From Vibrio natriegens NBRC 15636 = ATCC 14048 = DSM 759 (GTDB lineage Bacteria; Pseudomonadota; Gammaproteobacteria; Enterobacterales; Vibrionaceae): a DNA stretch of 64,000 bases. Below, piece by piece: positions 35,244-44,290 of the stretch (position 1 is its first letter; each line of letters begins with the position of its first letter). The stretch is from positions 1 to 64,000 of the forward strand of contig NZ_CP141823.1 of NCBI RefSeq assembly GCF_035621455.1, written 5' to 3'. The notes beneath the pieces were generated by a model that was given only the letters and a program-made list of their open reading frames with translations, did not search any database and was not told where the DNA came from. A program made the translations under genes and the position numbers.

Positions 35244-35588
35244 ATTTAATTTAACTTACCAATTTGGGGTAAATTTAATCAGCATGCTCACCAGAAACAT
35301 CCTTAATTAAACTCAAACATCACAAGAATTATTTAAACTATCGCCACACAAATTAACGAGGCAATGTGAGGGAATTAAGGAGTAAAAAAGGATAAGTGCA
35401 TCAAGTGACGATAAGACGCTAAACCTTCTTGACGATAAACAGGAGTGATAATCCAAATAGGTTAAGGAAGTTAAGACTAATTTTCAGAACCTTGCGTTCC
35501 ATCATGAATCGCTGCAAAGAAAATTGACAGTACTTGACGCCCCTATAATGTTATAGAGTTGTTACACTAACTTATACATGGAGCGTTA
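35244..35588. other. 345-base gap between divergent genes
   Basis: No gene was seen. At 35544-35549 there is a TATAAT with a TTGACA at 35524-35529, only 14 bases apart, so a weak plus-strand promoter for the acylase gene. The TATAAT lies inside the inverted repeat CTATAA-TG-TTATAG (35543-35556), which could be an operator. The part nearest the DUF3466 gene is AT-rich and should hold its minus-strand promoter, but no clear pair was found. Confidence 0.35.
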
Positions 35589-38090
35589 ATGAGTCACAAA
35601 TATAGAGTTTCAAAACTGAATAAGGCCACACTAAGTATCGTGTCCCTGTTGATATTATCAGCCTGTAACGACGACAGTTCTTCCAAGAGCTCGTATGAGG
35701 CGACGATTACTTACACCGAGCATAACGTCCCTCACATTAAAGCGGATAGCTATTCTGGCTTAGGATATGGCATTGGATACGCACAAGCTGAAGAGAATCT
35801 CTGCACGCTTTCCGAGCAATTGATGAAGTTAAAATCTCAAAAATCCCGCTATTTGGGTGTTGGTGAAAACTATTCAAACTTTTTATCCGATGCGGGTTAT
35901 TTGGCACTTGGCTACCCAGAACAAGCGAACGCTCTTTACGCTGACATCCCTGCCGATGAAAAGGCGTTACTAGAAGGATACGCAAAAGGGTTTAACCAAT
36001 TACTCAGTGAACGCGCTGCAACAAACAATTATCCTTCACCGTGCCGAAACGCGGAATGGGTAACGCCGATTACCGCTCAGGATTTGCTCGCCTATCAGCT
36101 TGATGTTGCCGCTTTAGCCAGTTCCCGGAACTTCATAGCCGCCATCGCCGCAGCAACTCCGCCAGAGGCTATTCAGGCCAGCAGACAGCTAAAAACAAAC
36201 TTCAATTTGCAGTTGGACGCAAAGACCGTATTTACCTCAGAGGGTATCGGAAGTAACGGCTGGGCTCTGGGTGAGGATAAAGTTGAGAACGCTAAATCAG
36301 CCCTACTCGGAAACCCTCATTTTCCTTGGGATGGCGAGTTGCGCTTTTATGAACAGCATCTGACGATCCCTGGCGAAATGGACGTGACTGGAGTTGGGAT
36401 GATTGGTTTGCCTGCCGTGGTTATCGGATTCAATCAGAATTTGGGCTGGACGCATACGGTTTCACAATCCAAGCGATTTACTCTATACCAACTCGATCTT
36501 CACCCACAAGATCCGCTCCGCTACAGCTATGATGGCGAATACAGAGACATCACGTCAAAAACGTTCAACGTAACAGTAAAGCAAGCTGATGGTTCCTTAG
36601 TCGAGAGCCCTCATACCGTTTATTACAGTCACTTTGGGCCGATTATTAATTTGGCGTCGATCTCACCTACATTAGGATGGACGAGTTCTAGTGCGATTAC
36701 TTTCCGTGATGCAAACTCAGCCAATACACGTATGTTGTCTCAATGGTTAGCAATGGGAAAAGCGAAGTCAAAGCAAGAGTTCTTTGATGCTTTTGCTGAC
36801 AATCAGGGAATTCCATGGGTAAATACATTGATGATATCCGACGAAGGTACCGCGTCTTACATCGATGGAACCCAAGTCCCTCAGTTAAGCGCGGCAGCCG
36901 AGGGCTATTGGGCGCTTGCATCACAGAGTCCTCAATTAGCGGCGATCTGGCAAGATGGTTCGGGCAACGTTCTTTTACCCGGAAACAGCTCGGTTTATGA
37001 GTGGGTAGATAGTGGTAATGCCGGTGCTCCGGGATTAGTTCCATTCGCCAATGCTCCTCAACAAACCAGAACAGATTACGAGTACAACGCCAACAGCAGT
37101 TATTGGTTAAGTAATCTGGATGCTCCGTTAGAGGGGTTCAGTTTGATGTATGGCCCAGACCAAACTATCCGTAGCCCTCGTACTCGCTACAATGCTCAGC
37201 TCATTAGTGATAATTCAGGAACTGGCTTATCTGGTGCAGACGGTCGATTCTCTTTAGAAGAGCTTAAATCCGTAGCGACTCATAATGGCTCACTATTTTC
37301 CAGAGAATTCCGTAACGAGTTAGTTTCGAGGTGTACACTCTACCCAAGTATTCAGGTAGATGGTCAACCATTTAATCTCACTCCAGCATGTAACGCACTT
37401 AGCGCTTGGGATGGCACGTATAATTTGCAAAGTACTGGCGCGCAAATCATGAGAGAGTTTTTAGCAAGTTTCATGGTGTCAGGACATCGATCGCTAAACG
37501 ACGAATTGTTTGAAGTACCTTTTAACCCACTAACGCCTTCAACAACCCCTTCAGGTTTAAAAGCGATAGACACAAATGATGTGGACAATGACCCGATTCT
37601 TCAGGCATTAGCCACAGCAACTAACCGCTTATCAGACGCTGGCATTGCGTTAGATGCACCACTAGGGTCAATCCAATACGTGATTAAAGCGCAAGGCAAA
37701 ACTGCGATTCCTATTACCGGAGGAAACAGTTACGAAGGCGTGTTCAATATGGCTGAAAGTAGTGTGCCTTCCCGTTCGACCTCTGAGTTAGCAACCGTCG
37801 TAGTTGGTGCGCCGCGTAGCGACTCCCCACTGACGGATTTAGATGAAGACGGAAGTGGTTCGACTGCACGCTATCGCATCAATTACGGTTCCAGCTTTGT
37901 TTTTGCACTGGAGTTCAATGAAACGGGTCCAAATGCGCAAATGTTTTTGAGCTACAGCCAATCCCATGACCCAGAGTCAGATTTCTTTGACGACCAGACT
38001 CAACTTTATAGTGAATTAGAGTGGCGAGACGTACTCTTTATAAATGAAGACATTGAAGCCAATACAATTCGTAAAATTGAGTTAGATTAA
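35589..38090 (+). CDS. Penicillin amidase (S45) family hydrolase, lipoprotein
   Basis: An 833-residue Ntn-hydrolase precursor of the penicillin acylase/AHL acylase group. The signal peptide has a lipobox LSAC (Cys26), so the enzyme is membrane-anchored, unlike the soluble periplasmic PvdQ. The alpha part begins TYTEHNVPHIKADSY. The autocatalytic cleavage site and nucleophile are in GIGSNGWALG, with Ser222 as the likely N-terminal nucleophile of the beta chain. Later family features are the PGEMDVTGVGMIGLPAVVIG stretch and the oxyanion region near NQNLGWTHTVS. Substrates in the family include penicillins, acyl-homoserine lactones and lipopeptide acyl chains; which applies here is unknown. Confidence 0.85.
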   Translation: MSHKYRVSKLNKATLSIVSLLILSACNDDSSSKSSYEATITYTEHNVPHIKADSYSGLGYGIGYAQAEENLCTLSEQLMKLKSQKSRYLGVGENYSNFLSDAGYLALGYPEQANALYADIPADEKALLEGYAKGFNQLLSERAATNNYPSPCRNAEWVTPITAQDLLAYQLDVAALASSRNFIAAIAAATPPEAIQASRQLKTNFNLQLDAKTVFTSEGIGSNGWALGEDKVENAKSALLGNPHFPWDGELRFYEQHLTIPGEMDVTGVGMIGLPAVVIGFNQNLGWTHTVSQSKRFTLYQLDLHPQDPLRYSYDGEYRDITSKTFNVTVKQADGSLVESPHTVYYSHFGPIINLASISPTLGWTSSSAITFRDANSANTRMLSQWLAMGKAKSKQEFFDAFADNQGIPWVNTLMISDEGTASYIDGTQVPQLSAAAEGYWALASQSPQLAAIWQDGSGNVLLPGNSSVYEWVDSGNAGAPGLVPFANAPQQTRTDYEYNANSSYWLSNLDAPLEGFSLMYGPDQTIRSPRTRYNAQLISDNSGTGLSGADGRFSLEELKSVATHNGSLFSREFRNELVSRCTLYPSIQVDGQPFNLTPACNALSAWDGTYNLQSTGAQIMREFLASFMVSGHRSLNDELFEVPFNPLTPSTTPSGLKAIDTNDVDNDPILQALATATNRLSDAGIALDAPLGSIQYVIKAQGKTAIPITGGNSYEGVFNMAESSVPSRSTSELATVVVGAPRSDSPLTDLDEDGSGSTARYRINYGSSFVFALEFNETGPNAQMFLSYSQSHDPESDFFDDQTQLYSELEWRDVLFINEDIEANTIRKIELD

Positions 38091-38110
38091 TCGAAGAAGT
38101 ACGACACTTT

Positions 38111-38150
38111 AAAAACGCCTTTGATTTTATCAATCAAAGGCGTTTTTTAT
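38111..38150. terminator. Bidirectional terminator after the acylase gene
   Basis: A 16-bp perfect stem (38111-38126 with 38132-38147), 5-base loop, with A's before and T's after. It serves the acylase (+) and the ABC operon (-), which converge here. Confidence 0.93.
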
Positions 38151-38160
38151 ATTCCCGTGC

Positions 38161-39546
38161 TTAACTTAAGCGAATAACGGTATCACAGCACTTTTCAATC
38201 AGGTTCGGATCATGGCTGACGAGCAGCAACGCACATCCCTGTTCTTTTGCCAGATCAACCAACAAGTCGGTCACCTCTTGAGAAATAATGGGATCGAGCC
38301 TTGATGTTGGCTCATCTGCGAACAAGAATACCGGATCCAATAATAAAGCCCTGAGAATGGCAAAGCGCTGAAGTTCTCCGCCAGAGACTTCAGTACTTTT
38401 TCTCTCTAACAACTCGGGAGCGAGCTTTAGCTTTTTCATTAATGGCGTGATTTTGTCCCTATCTATCTTATGCAGCTTGACCAAATCATCCAAAAGCACG
38501 CCAAGTGTCACACTAGAAGTAAACGCAGCCGGAGGATCTTGAAATAGCTTCAACCATTGATACGGCTTTGTATTCGGAGATAACTTGGCAACTTTACCCT
38601 CAACGGGTGGCAATAAACCAAGTAGGGTATCCCCCAGCGTGCTCTTACCACAGCCACTGTCACCAACAATACCGATCACTTCACCCGTATGTATCGTAAA
38701 GTTAATCTCTCGTGATAAAGCATTGCCGTTTCGTCCTATAGCAAGATTCTCAACGTTTAACACGGGCATCGACTCACTCAAGTACTTTGCCCTTGCAACC
38801 CAATGTTTTGGATCGGCGGCAATCAAAGCTTGCGTATAGGCGTGCTGAGGGTGATTCAATACTTGGTCCGCCGTTCCCTGCTCAACAACAACACCTTCTT
38901 TCATCACAATGATGTCACCGCCTATCTGACGCGCAACTTCGATATCGTGAGTGATCGTCAGCAGTCCACCTCCTTGAGCACTTTGAAGTAAGAGTCTAAC
39001 GATGTCGTTACGTCGACTGACATCCAACCCTTTAGTGGGTTCATCAGCAAACACAACTTTTGCACCACCAGCCGTAGCAGCAGCGACAGCCAAACGCTGT
39101 GCCATACCGCCAGAAAGTTGCCCGGGCCGTTTATAAGCGCTGCTTTTTAGTCCCATATTGTCTAAATCGTCAATGGCTCGATGAAAGGCAGACTCCTCAC
39201 TCAACCCATGCAGGCACTCATAAACTTCGGCAACTTGCTTATAAGCAGGCATCAGGGGATCAAGCGCTCGCCATGGTTCTTGCGGCAACATAATGACCTC
39301 TTTTCCCCAAAGGTTTGTGAGAGAATCCCGGTCATGGTTATTACCGAATATTTCGACTGTTCCGAATTGTGTTAGTGAATGCGGCAATAGACCAATCACT
39401 GCCTGTGCGAGCAGACTTTTACCTGAGCCAGTTTGGCCAAGAATGGTTACCGGTTTATCTTGATATAGCTTTAACGACAGCGGCTGAAGAAGCTCGACAT
39501 CTTTTGCTTTGATCGATAGATCAGTCAGTTGAATTAAGAGATTCAC
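38161..39546 (-). CDS. ABC transporter ATPase with two fused nucleotide-binding domains (nickel/peptide type)
   Basis: A 461-residue protein made of two ATPase domains in one chain, equivalent to NikD-NikE or DppD-DppF. The first has Walker A GQTGSGKS (about residue 37), signature LSGGMAQR and Walker B VVFADE. The second has GDSGCGKS (about residue 293), signature VSGGELQR and VFLFADEPTS. The start lies 26 bases inside the upstream permease gene. It is last in a coupled chain of four genes (binding protein, two permeases, ATPase). It powers uptake of a small peptide, metal or metal chelate. Confidence 0.87.
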   Translation of the reverse strand: MNLLIQLTDLSIKAKDVELLQPLSLKLYQDKPVTILGQTGSGKSLLAQAVIGLLPHSLTQFGTVEIFGNNHDRDSLTNLWGKEVIMLPQEPWRALDPLMPAYKQVAEVYECLHGLSEESAFHRAIDDLDNMGLKSSAYKRPGQLSGGMAQRLAVAAATAGGAKVVFADEPTKGLDVSRRNDIVRLLLQSAQGGGLLTITHDIEVARQIGGDIIVMKEGVVVEQGTADQVLNHPQHAYTQALIAADPKHWVARAKYLSESMPVLNVENLAIGRNGNALSREINFTIHTGEVIGIVGDSGCGKSTLGDTLLGLLPPVEGKVAKLSPNTKPYQWLKLFQDPPAAFTSSVTLGVLLDDLVKLHKIDRDKITPLMKKLKLAPELLERKSTEVSGGELQRFAILRALLLDPVFLFADEPTSRLDPIISQEVTDLLVDLAKEQGCALLLVSHDPNLIEKCCDTVIRLS

Positions 39547-40330
39547 GGCTCGCTCCTGCTAATAAATGAAAGCCCAACACCAACAATGCCACAACCAATA
39601 GTGGCTGAGCTAAAACCCAAGGTGCATCAACATAGAACGGGAACAGCTCGACGCTCATTAGCCCCAGCTCGGCTAACGGTGGCTGGATACCCACTGAGAC
39701 AAATCCGAGAGAAGCCATCATTAAAATGGCATTGGCCCCACCAAACGCCGCCATCGTAAAGACCGATGAAGAAATCGCTGGCCAGATATGTCGCTTAAAC
39801 TGATACCATTTGCCAAACCCCATCATCATCGACACTTGTCGCTCTGGGCTATTAATGACAGTGCGAGTGATAGCACGTGTTACTCGGTAATACTCAACCC
39901 ACTGAACCAGTGAAATCGCCAGGTACATAACCAGGAACGATCCGGGCGCAATGGCTGACAACAGAAGAACTAAGACTAACCCCGGAAGTGCTAGTAGAAC
40001 ATTGACGAGAATATCGAGCCCCTGCTCAACGCGTCCACCCGCCCATGCAGAACACACACCTAACAAAACGCCCAAAGTTGATGAAGTGATGACACAAAAC
40101 ACACTCAGTGCGAAAGATAAGCCGATGGCACTTGCAAGGCGCGTCATCATATCTCGACCAAAGTGATCAGTACCGAACCAATGTTCACCGCTTGGTGCCA
40201 ATAGTCGAGTCGACAAGTTTTGTTCGTCAATTGAATACGGAGACAACCATCCAACAAAAAGCGAAAAGCTAAATAAACCGAGTAAGAGTGATAATCCGAG
40301 CTTTTGATTTAATGTAAATTGTTTCATCAT
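39521..40330 (-). CDS. ABC transporter permease (NikC/DppC type)
   Basis: Inner-membrane permease of 269 residues with five to six membrane segments. The N-terminal LLAPSGEHWFGTDHFGRDMMTRL is the hallmark of the DppC/NikC family (about residues 42-64), and the EYYRVTRAITRTVINSPE region (about 145-162) is the cytoplasmic ATPase-contact loop. It overlaps the upstream permease by four bases and the downstream ATPase by 26, so all are coupled. Confidence 0.9.
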   Translation of the reverse strand: MMKQFTLNQKLGLSLLLGLFSFSLFVGWLSPYSIDEQNLSTRLLAPSGEHWFGTDHFGRDMMTRLASAIGLSFALSVFCVITSSTLGVLLGVCSAWAGGRVEQGLDILVNVLLALPGLVLVLLLSAIAPGSFLVMYLAISLVQWVEYYRVTRAITRTVINSPERQVSMMMGFGKWYQFKRHIWPAISSSVFTMAAFGGANAILMMASLGFVSVGIQPPLAELGLMSVELFPFYVDAPWVLAQPLLVVALLVLGFHLLAGASRESLNSTD

Positions 40331-41265
40331 TTTTCTTGCTGACCTCTTGGGTCAATCCAGTAGCACAGCACGTCAATAATGCTATTGAGGAGCACAAACA
40401 GAATACCCATCGTCAGTGCACAGCCTTGAATCACCGGAATGTCGCGGGCAAAAATCGCGTGTGCGAGACCATGACCAACACCCGGCCACGAGAAGAGCGA
40501 CTCAATCATAATGATGCCTTCAATCACACTGACTAGTTGAATACCAACAAATGCGACGATCGATACTGCCATATTACGTAAGCCATGGCGGAAGAAAGTC
40601 TGCGTTTCATTTAAGCCTTTGACGCGAGAAAATATATAGAAAGGAGAACGAAGAACGCTGCGCACACTGTTATGCACAACTCGGTTCGAGACTGCCGCTA
40701 AACTAATTGCTAAAGTAATACTTGGTAAAACCAAATGCTGCCAAGTACCAAAACCCGCAACAGGGAACCATTTCCAACTGATCGCGAAAATAAGGATCAT
40801 CAACAGACCCAATACAAACACCGGCATCGCACGGGTGAAGGTCGAGAACCACACGACAAGAGAATTAACCAGTCCCCCTTTCTTCGCGGACCAGGTTCCT
40901 AGCGGAAGCGCTATCAATACAGATAGCGTGATACCAACTCCAGCAAGAAGCATAGAGTGCCCAAGCTGATGCACAACCGCTTCACTCACTGGTAGACCAC
41001 TCACGAGGGAATTACCTAAGTTGAGCTGTAGCAGATCACCCAACCAGCTGACATAACTACTGAACCATCCTTGGTCTAAATTGAGCTCTTGACGCACCAG
41101 CTCAGCCGCTGCGGAATCCACGTTATCCTGCCCATAACGACTGGCCGCAATAAGATACGCCATGTCTCCCGGTAAGCTTCTCATAAGTACAAATGTGAGC
41201 GTACCGACTCCCCAAGCCACCAGAATCAGTTGATAAAGTCGCTTTCTTAAAATCCTCAAAAGCAT
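40327..41265 (-). CDS. ABC transporter permease (NikB/DppB type)
   Basis: Inner-membrane permease of 312 residues with six membrane segments. The start ILRKRLYQLILVAWGVGTLTFVLMR and the PGD motif soon after are typical of DppB/NikB. The C-terminal VEGIIMIESLFSWPGVGHGLAHAIFARD is the most conserved stretch of the family. The start shares a base with the stop of the binding-protein gene (TGATG) and the end overlaps the next permease, so expression is tightly coupled. Confidence 0.9.
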   Translation of the reverse strand: MLLRILRKRLYQLILVAWGVGTLTFVLMRSLPGDMAYLIAASRYGQDNVDSAAAELVRQELNLDQGWFSSYVSWLGDLLQLNLGNSLVSGLPVSEAVVHQLGHSMLLAGVGITLSVLIALPLGTWSAKKGGLVNSLVVWFSTFTRAMPVFVLGLLMILIFAISWKWFPVAGFGTWQHLVLPSITLAISLAAVSNRVVHNSVRSVLRSPFYIFSRVKGLNETQTFFRHGLRNMAVSIVAFVGIQLVSVIEGIIMIESLFSWPGVGHGLAHAIFARDIPVIQGCALTMGILFVLLNSIIDVLCYWIDPRGQQEK

Positions 41266-42857
41266 CAGTTAATTTCCATCTGGTTGATGAAGTAATTGCG
41301 CTCAAACGGATCAAACCTGAAGTGTTTAACTCGTTTATTCACCGAGGTATGTTGGCTGTAGCTAGAAATCGCAATCACTGGTGCATCCTGATGAATTTCT
41401 TGCGCGACGATCTGGCTTAGCTCAAATGCACGTGTCGCATCGTGATTGTGAAGTAAGCGATCAATCGTACTGTCTACCTTTGCGTTTTCCCAATTCATCG
41501 TTCCCCAGTCGCCGCCTCCGTTCGCAAAGTCAGAACTGATGATAGGTAGCGGATCAGCGCTGAAGCCAAAATTACGCGCGATCAAAGCCGTTTCTAGTGA
41601 GCCATCCTGATGACCCGCTGGGATCATACTTGAGTTTGTAACATCGACTTTTAGGTCAACACCAAGCTTGGCCCATTGCGCTTGAATCGCGGTTGCGACC
41701 GTGGTCAATTCAGGGCGATCGGCATAGGTGATCATCGTCAGTTTGAACGGCACACCATCCCGCTCTAGAGTGCCGTTTTCTCCGCGTTTCCAACCTAAAT
41801 CACCCAAGGTTGAGCGTGCCAGATCGAGATCGAAATCGTCGTTTTTCACGTCTTTAATAAACCACTGAGACATGGAACTTGGCATTATCTGTGTGGTTTC
41901 CGAACCCGGTACACCAAGCACATTTTTTGCAATCGACGCTCGATCAATTGCCATACTCAATGCCTTTCTCGCTCTCGCTTCATTCAGGAATGGATGACCC
42001 GCATTTACTTTTACCAACATGGTTCGCGGGATCAGGTCACTGTGAACTTGAACCTCATTACCACTTTTTAGCTGCCCTAACATGGATGGCTCAAGATTGA
42101 ATACGATATCGGCTTCGCCAGACTTCGCCTGCAGCAAACGACTTTCTGCACGATGGCCCGTTAAGTAGGTTGCGAAATCGATTTTTGCTTCTTCCCCCCA
42201 ATAACCATCAAACTTTTTAACCAAGAACTTGTGCGGCGGTGCAAAGCTTTCCATTTGATATGGCCCCGTACCGTAAAGTGTTTTTACGGCTCCGTTAGGC
42301 TCGTAAGATTCAGGCGACAAGATAGCGTTAGAATAGTTGGTCAATAGCGAGGCAAATGCAGCGTAAGGTTTACTCAATTCGATTAGAATCTCATTGTCAC
42401 TAATCGCGGAAATACTGCGTATCTCTGCCTTGTTAAGTGTACCGTGTTTGCGCTGAGCAATAGCAAGGCTGCGAACGACCGCTTCAGCGTCCAGCTTAGA
42501 ACCATCATGAAACGTTACGTTGTCGCGCAATGTAAAATGCCAGGATAAGCCGTCTTCACTGCTTTGCCATTTGGTTGCCAATCCAGAGGTAATAATCCCC
42601 TTACCATCAACGTTGAGCAGGGTCTCTACTACCTGCATACGAATTAACATATATCCCTGTTTTGAAGGATCTAAGCTGGAAATCTCCCAAGGTCCACTAA
42701 TCGATAATGTATTACTCTTGTTTGGTGTAACCTGCTCAGGCGATGTTTCTTGGTTACTTAATGTAATAGCAGCACCTGCTGCAACTACGGAAGCCAAAAC
42801 CAGGCCACGAATAAGCTTCTTCTTTTTTGCGATAGAAGTATAAGATATTTCGGTCAT
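41265..42857 (-). CDS. ABC transporter substrate-binding protein, family 5 (NikA/CntA/DppA-like)
   Basis: A 530-residue periplasmic receptor with an N-terminal signal or anchor (KLIRGLVLASVVAAGAAITL, residues 14-33). The mature part begins ISGPWEISSLDPSKQGYML, and the LATKWQSSEDGLSWHFTLRDNVTFHDGSKL stretch (about residues 89-118) is the family 5 signature. Members bind peptides, nickel, or metal chelates such as staphylopine (CntA). A small exported protein with a Zur-like operator lies directly upstream on the same strand. I infer a metal or metallophore ligand, but a peptide remains possible. Confidence 0.83.
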   Translation of the reverse strand: MTEISYTSIAKKKKLIRGLVLASVVAAGAAITLSNQETSPEQVTPNKSNTLSISGPWEISSLDPSKQGYMLIRMQVVETLLNVDGKGIITSGLATKWQSSEDGLSWHFTLRDNVTFHDGSKLDAEAVVRSLAIAQRKHGTLNKAEIRSISAISDNEILIELSKPYAAFASLLTNYSNAILSPESYEPNGAVKTLYGTGPYQMESFAPPHKFLVKKFDGYWGEEAKIDFATYLTGHRAESRLLQAKSGEADIVFNLEPSMLGQLKSGNEVQVHSDLIPRTMLVKVNAGHPFLNEARARKALSMAIDRASIAKNVLGVPGSETTQIMPSSMSQWFIKDVKNDDFDLDLARSTLGDLGWKRGENGTLERDGVPFKLTMITYADRPELTTVATAIQAQWAKLGVDLKVDVTNSSMIPAGHQDGSLETALIARNFGFSADPLPIISSDFANGGGDWGTMNWENAKVDSTIDRLLHNHDATRAFELSQIVAQEIHQDAPVIAISSYSQHTSVNKRVKHFRFDPFERNYFINQMEIN

Positions 42858-43034
42858 AACGATCCCTAACGTATTTTTTAGACGCTATTTTCCCCAAATA
42901 ACAACTGCACTAGCCGATGCATCGCCGTGAACTTTTTACAAGCGCAAGCCGACATCAACTCGCCCTGACAAAAATTGCGAGGTTATTGGGGTATTAAGTT
43001 AAAAAGTGTTGGATTCTCCGAAAAGGAGAAAGCG

Positions 43035-43325
43035 TTAGACCAGTTGAGGTGGCGAGCGTGTTCGGGGTAACTCTGAAGAGGCAAGAGTCGTGAGCTGGAT
43101 ATCGAATCGCTGATAGCACTGCGCTTTATCAGAGAGTATGCTCAGCGAAGATTGTGAGCTTAAAGCATGACAAATTGCTTCGTAGATTTCACAGGTATGG
43201 TGTTCGTGAACGTTTTGATCCGTTTCCATCGAGTGCGCAAGCGAGAGCGTACTCAACCCCAAAGGGATTAAGAGCATCGCAAGAAGCAACAATTTCTTTA
43301 GTTTAAGATGATGGAAGTAATGCAC
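43035..43325 (-). CDS. Small exported protein with His/Cys motif (DUF2946-like)
   Basis: A 96-residue protein with a signal peptide (about residues 1-30, KKLLLLAMLLIPLGLSTLSLAHS). Next comes a short stretch with potential metal ligands (HEHHTCEIYEAICH, about 40-53), a middle part with one more Cys, and a C-terminal RTRSPP motif that recalls DUF2946-type proteins. The gene begins 23 bases from a Zur-like palindrome. It is followed at 178 bases by the ABC transporter genes on the same strand. A zinc-related role in the periplasm is inferred from the operator and the histidines. Confidence 0.6.
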   Translation of the reverse strand: MHYFHHLKLKKLLLLAMLLIPLGLSTLSLAHSMETDQNVHEHHTCEIYEAICHALSSQSSLSILSDKAQCYQRFDIQLTTLASSELPRTRSPPQLV

Positions 43326-43347
43326 GACAAGAACAGTGAAATAAACG

Positions 43348-43368
43348 TAACGTTATACTATTACATTT
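43348..43368 (-). promoter_or_regulatory. Zur-like operator overlapping a promoter
   Basis: On the plus strand GTTATA-C-TATTAC (43352-43364) lies in a longer imperfect palindrome (43348-43368). The reverse strand reads AAATGTAATAGTATAACGTT, close to the known gammaproteobacterial Zur consensus core GTTATAnTATAAC. A -10 like TATAAC on the minus strand overlaps it, with TTGATT 18 bases upstream. Zur binding here would shut off the small-protein gene when zinc is plentiful. Confidence 0.65.
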
Positions 43369-43513
43369 TGATGCAAATCAAAGTACTTTGTTTGTGATTA
43401 CTGTTCATTTGTACAATTATTGTTCAATCCACTACTTTCTTTAACGATAGTTAGTGTTCGAAATTAGGCCCTACGCTCGCCCACTTCGATAAGCGATTTG
43501 TAAAAAGGAAGGC

Positions 43514-43542
43514 AACCCACCAAAACCGCTGTTTGGTGGGTT
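43514..43542 (-). terminator. Terminator of the amino acid ABC operon
   Basis: An 11-bp perfect stem (AACCCACCAAA at 43514-43524 with TTTGGTGGGTT at 43532-43542), 7-base loop. The T-rich part on the minus strand begins a few bases later (43502-43507). It lies 19 bases past the ATPase stop. Confidence 0.78.
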
Positions 43543-43561
43543 AGAAAATAGAACCTGTTTA

Positions 43562-44290
43562 TTACTTCACGGCAGATAAAAAGCTACGCAGTTCTTCGGT
43601 TTGTGGATCATCGAAAACTACTTCACTTGGGCCACTTTCCCACACTTTCCCTTGGTTCATGAACACGACTCTATCGCCAACTTCACGGGCAAAGTTCATC
43701 TCGTGAGTAACCAGAATGAGCGTCATCCCCTCTTTCTTTAGCTGCTCCAGTACTTTTAATACTTCACCGACTAACTCTGGGTCGAGCGCAGAAGTGATTT
43801 CATCACATAACAGCACCTTTGGATTCATAGCTAGAGAACGCGCGATGGCAACACGCTGTTGCTGACCACCAGATAGGTTCGCTGGATAAGCATCAAATTT
43901 ATCGGCTAAGCCAACCTTTTCGAGTAACTCTCTCGCTTGAGCTTCACAGGCTTTAGCGTCCTTTTTCAATACCAGCTTTGGCGCCAACATCACGTTCTCA
44001 CCCACGGTCATATGAGGGAAAAGATTGAAACTTTGGAATACCATACCAACACTTCGGCTCAGCAGGCGCAGTTTATAGTCATCATCTTCTACGGCCTGAC
44101 GGTCTACGATGATCGCGCCATCCTGATAGGTTTCCAGGCCATTCATACAACGCAGTAACGTACTCTTTCCAGATCCACTGCGGCCAATAATAGAGACAAC
44201 TTCACCTGCCTCAACTTTCATGTCCACACCTTTGAGAACATGGTTTTCACCATAGTACTTATGTACTTGATCAACACTAACGAGAGACAT
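43562..44290 (-). CDS. Polar amino acid ABC transporter ATPase
   Basis: ATPase subunit of 242 residues from the ATG at 44290. The frame is open to 44368, but the extra codons lie inside the permease gene, and GGAG stands 10 bases before 44290. Walker A is GRSGSGKST (about residue 36-44), signature LSGGQQQR and Walker B VLLCDEITSALDPE. The closest type is GlnQ/ArtP/HisP. It is the last gene of the operon binding protein-permease-permease-ATPase. Confidence 0.92.
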   Translation of the reverse strand: MSLVSVDQVHKYYGENHVLKGVDMKVEAGEVVSIIGRSGSGKSTLLRCMNGLETYQDGAIIVDRQAVEDDDYKLRLLSRSVGMVFQSFNLFPHMTVGENVMLAPKLVLKKDAKACEAQARELLEKVGLADKFDAYPANLSGGQQQRVAIARSLAMNPKVLLCDEITSALDPELVGEVLKVLEQLKKEGMTLILVTHEMNFAREVGDRVVFMNQGKVWESGPSEVVFDDPQTEELRSFLSAVK

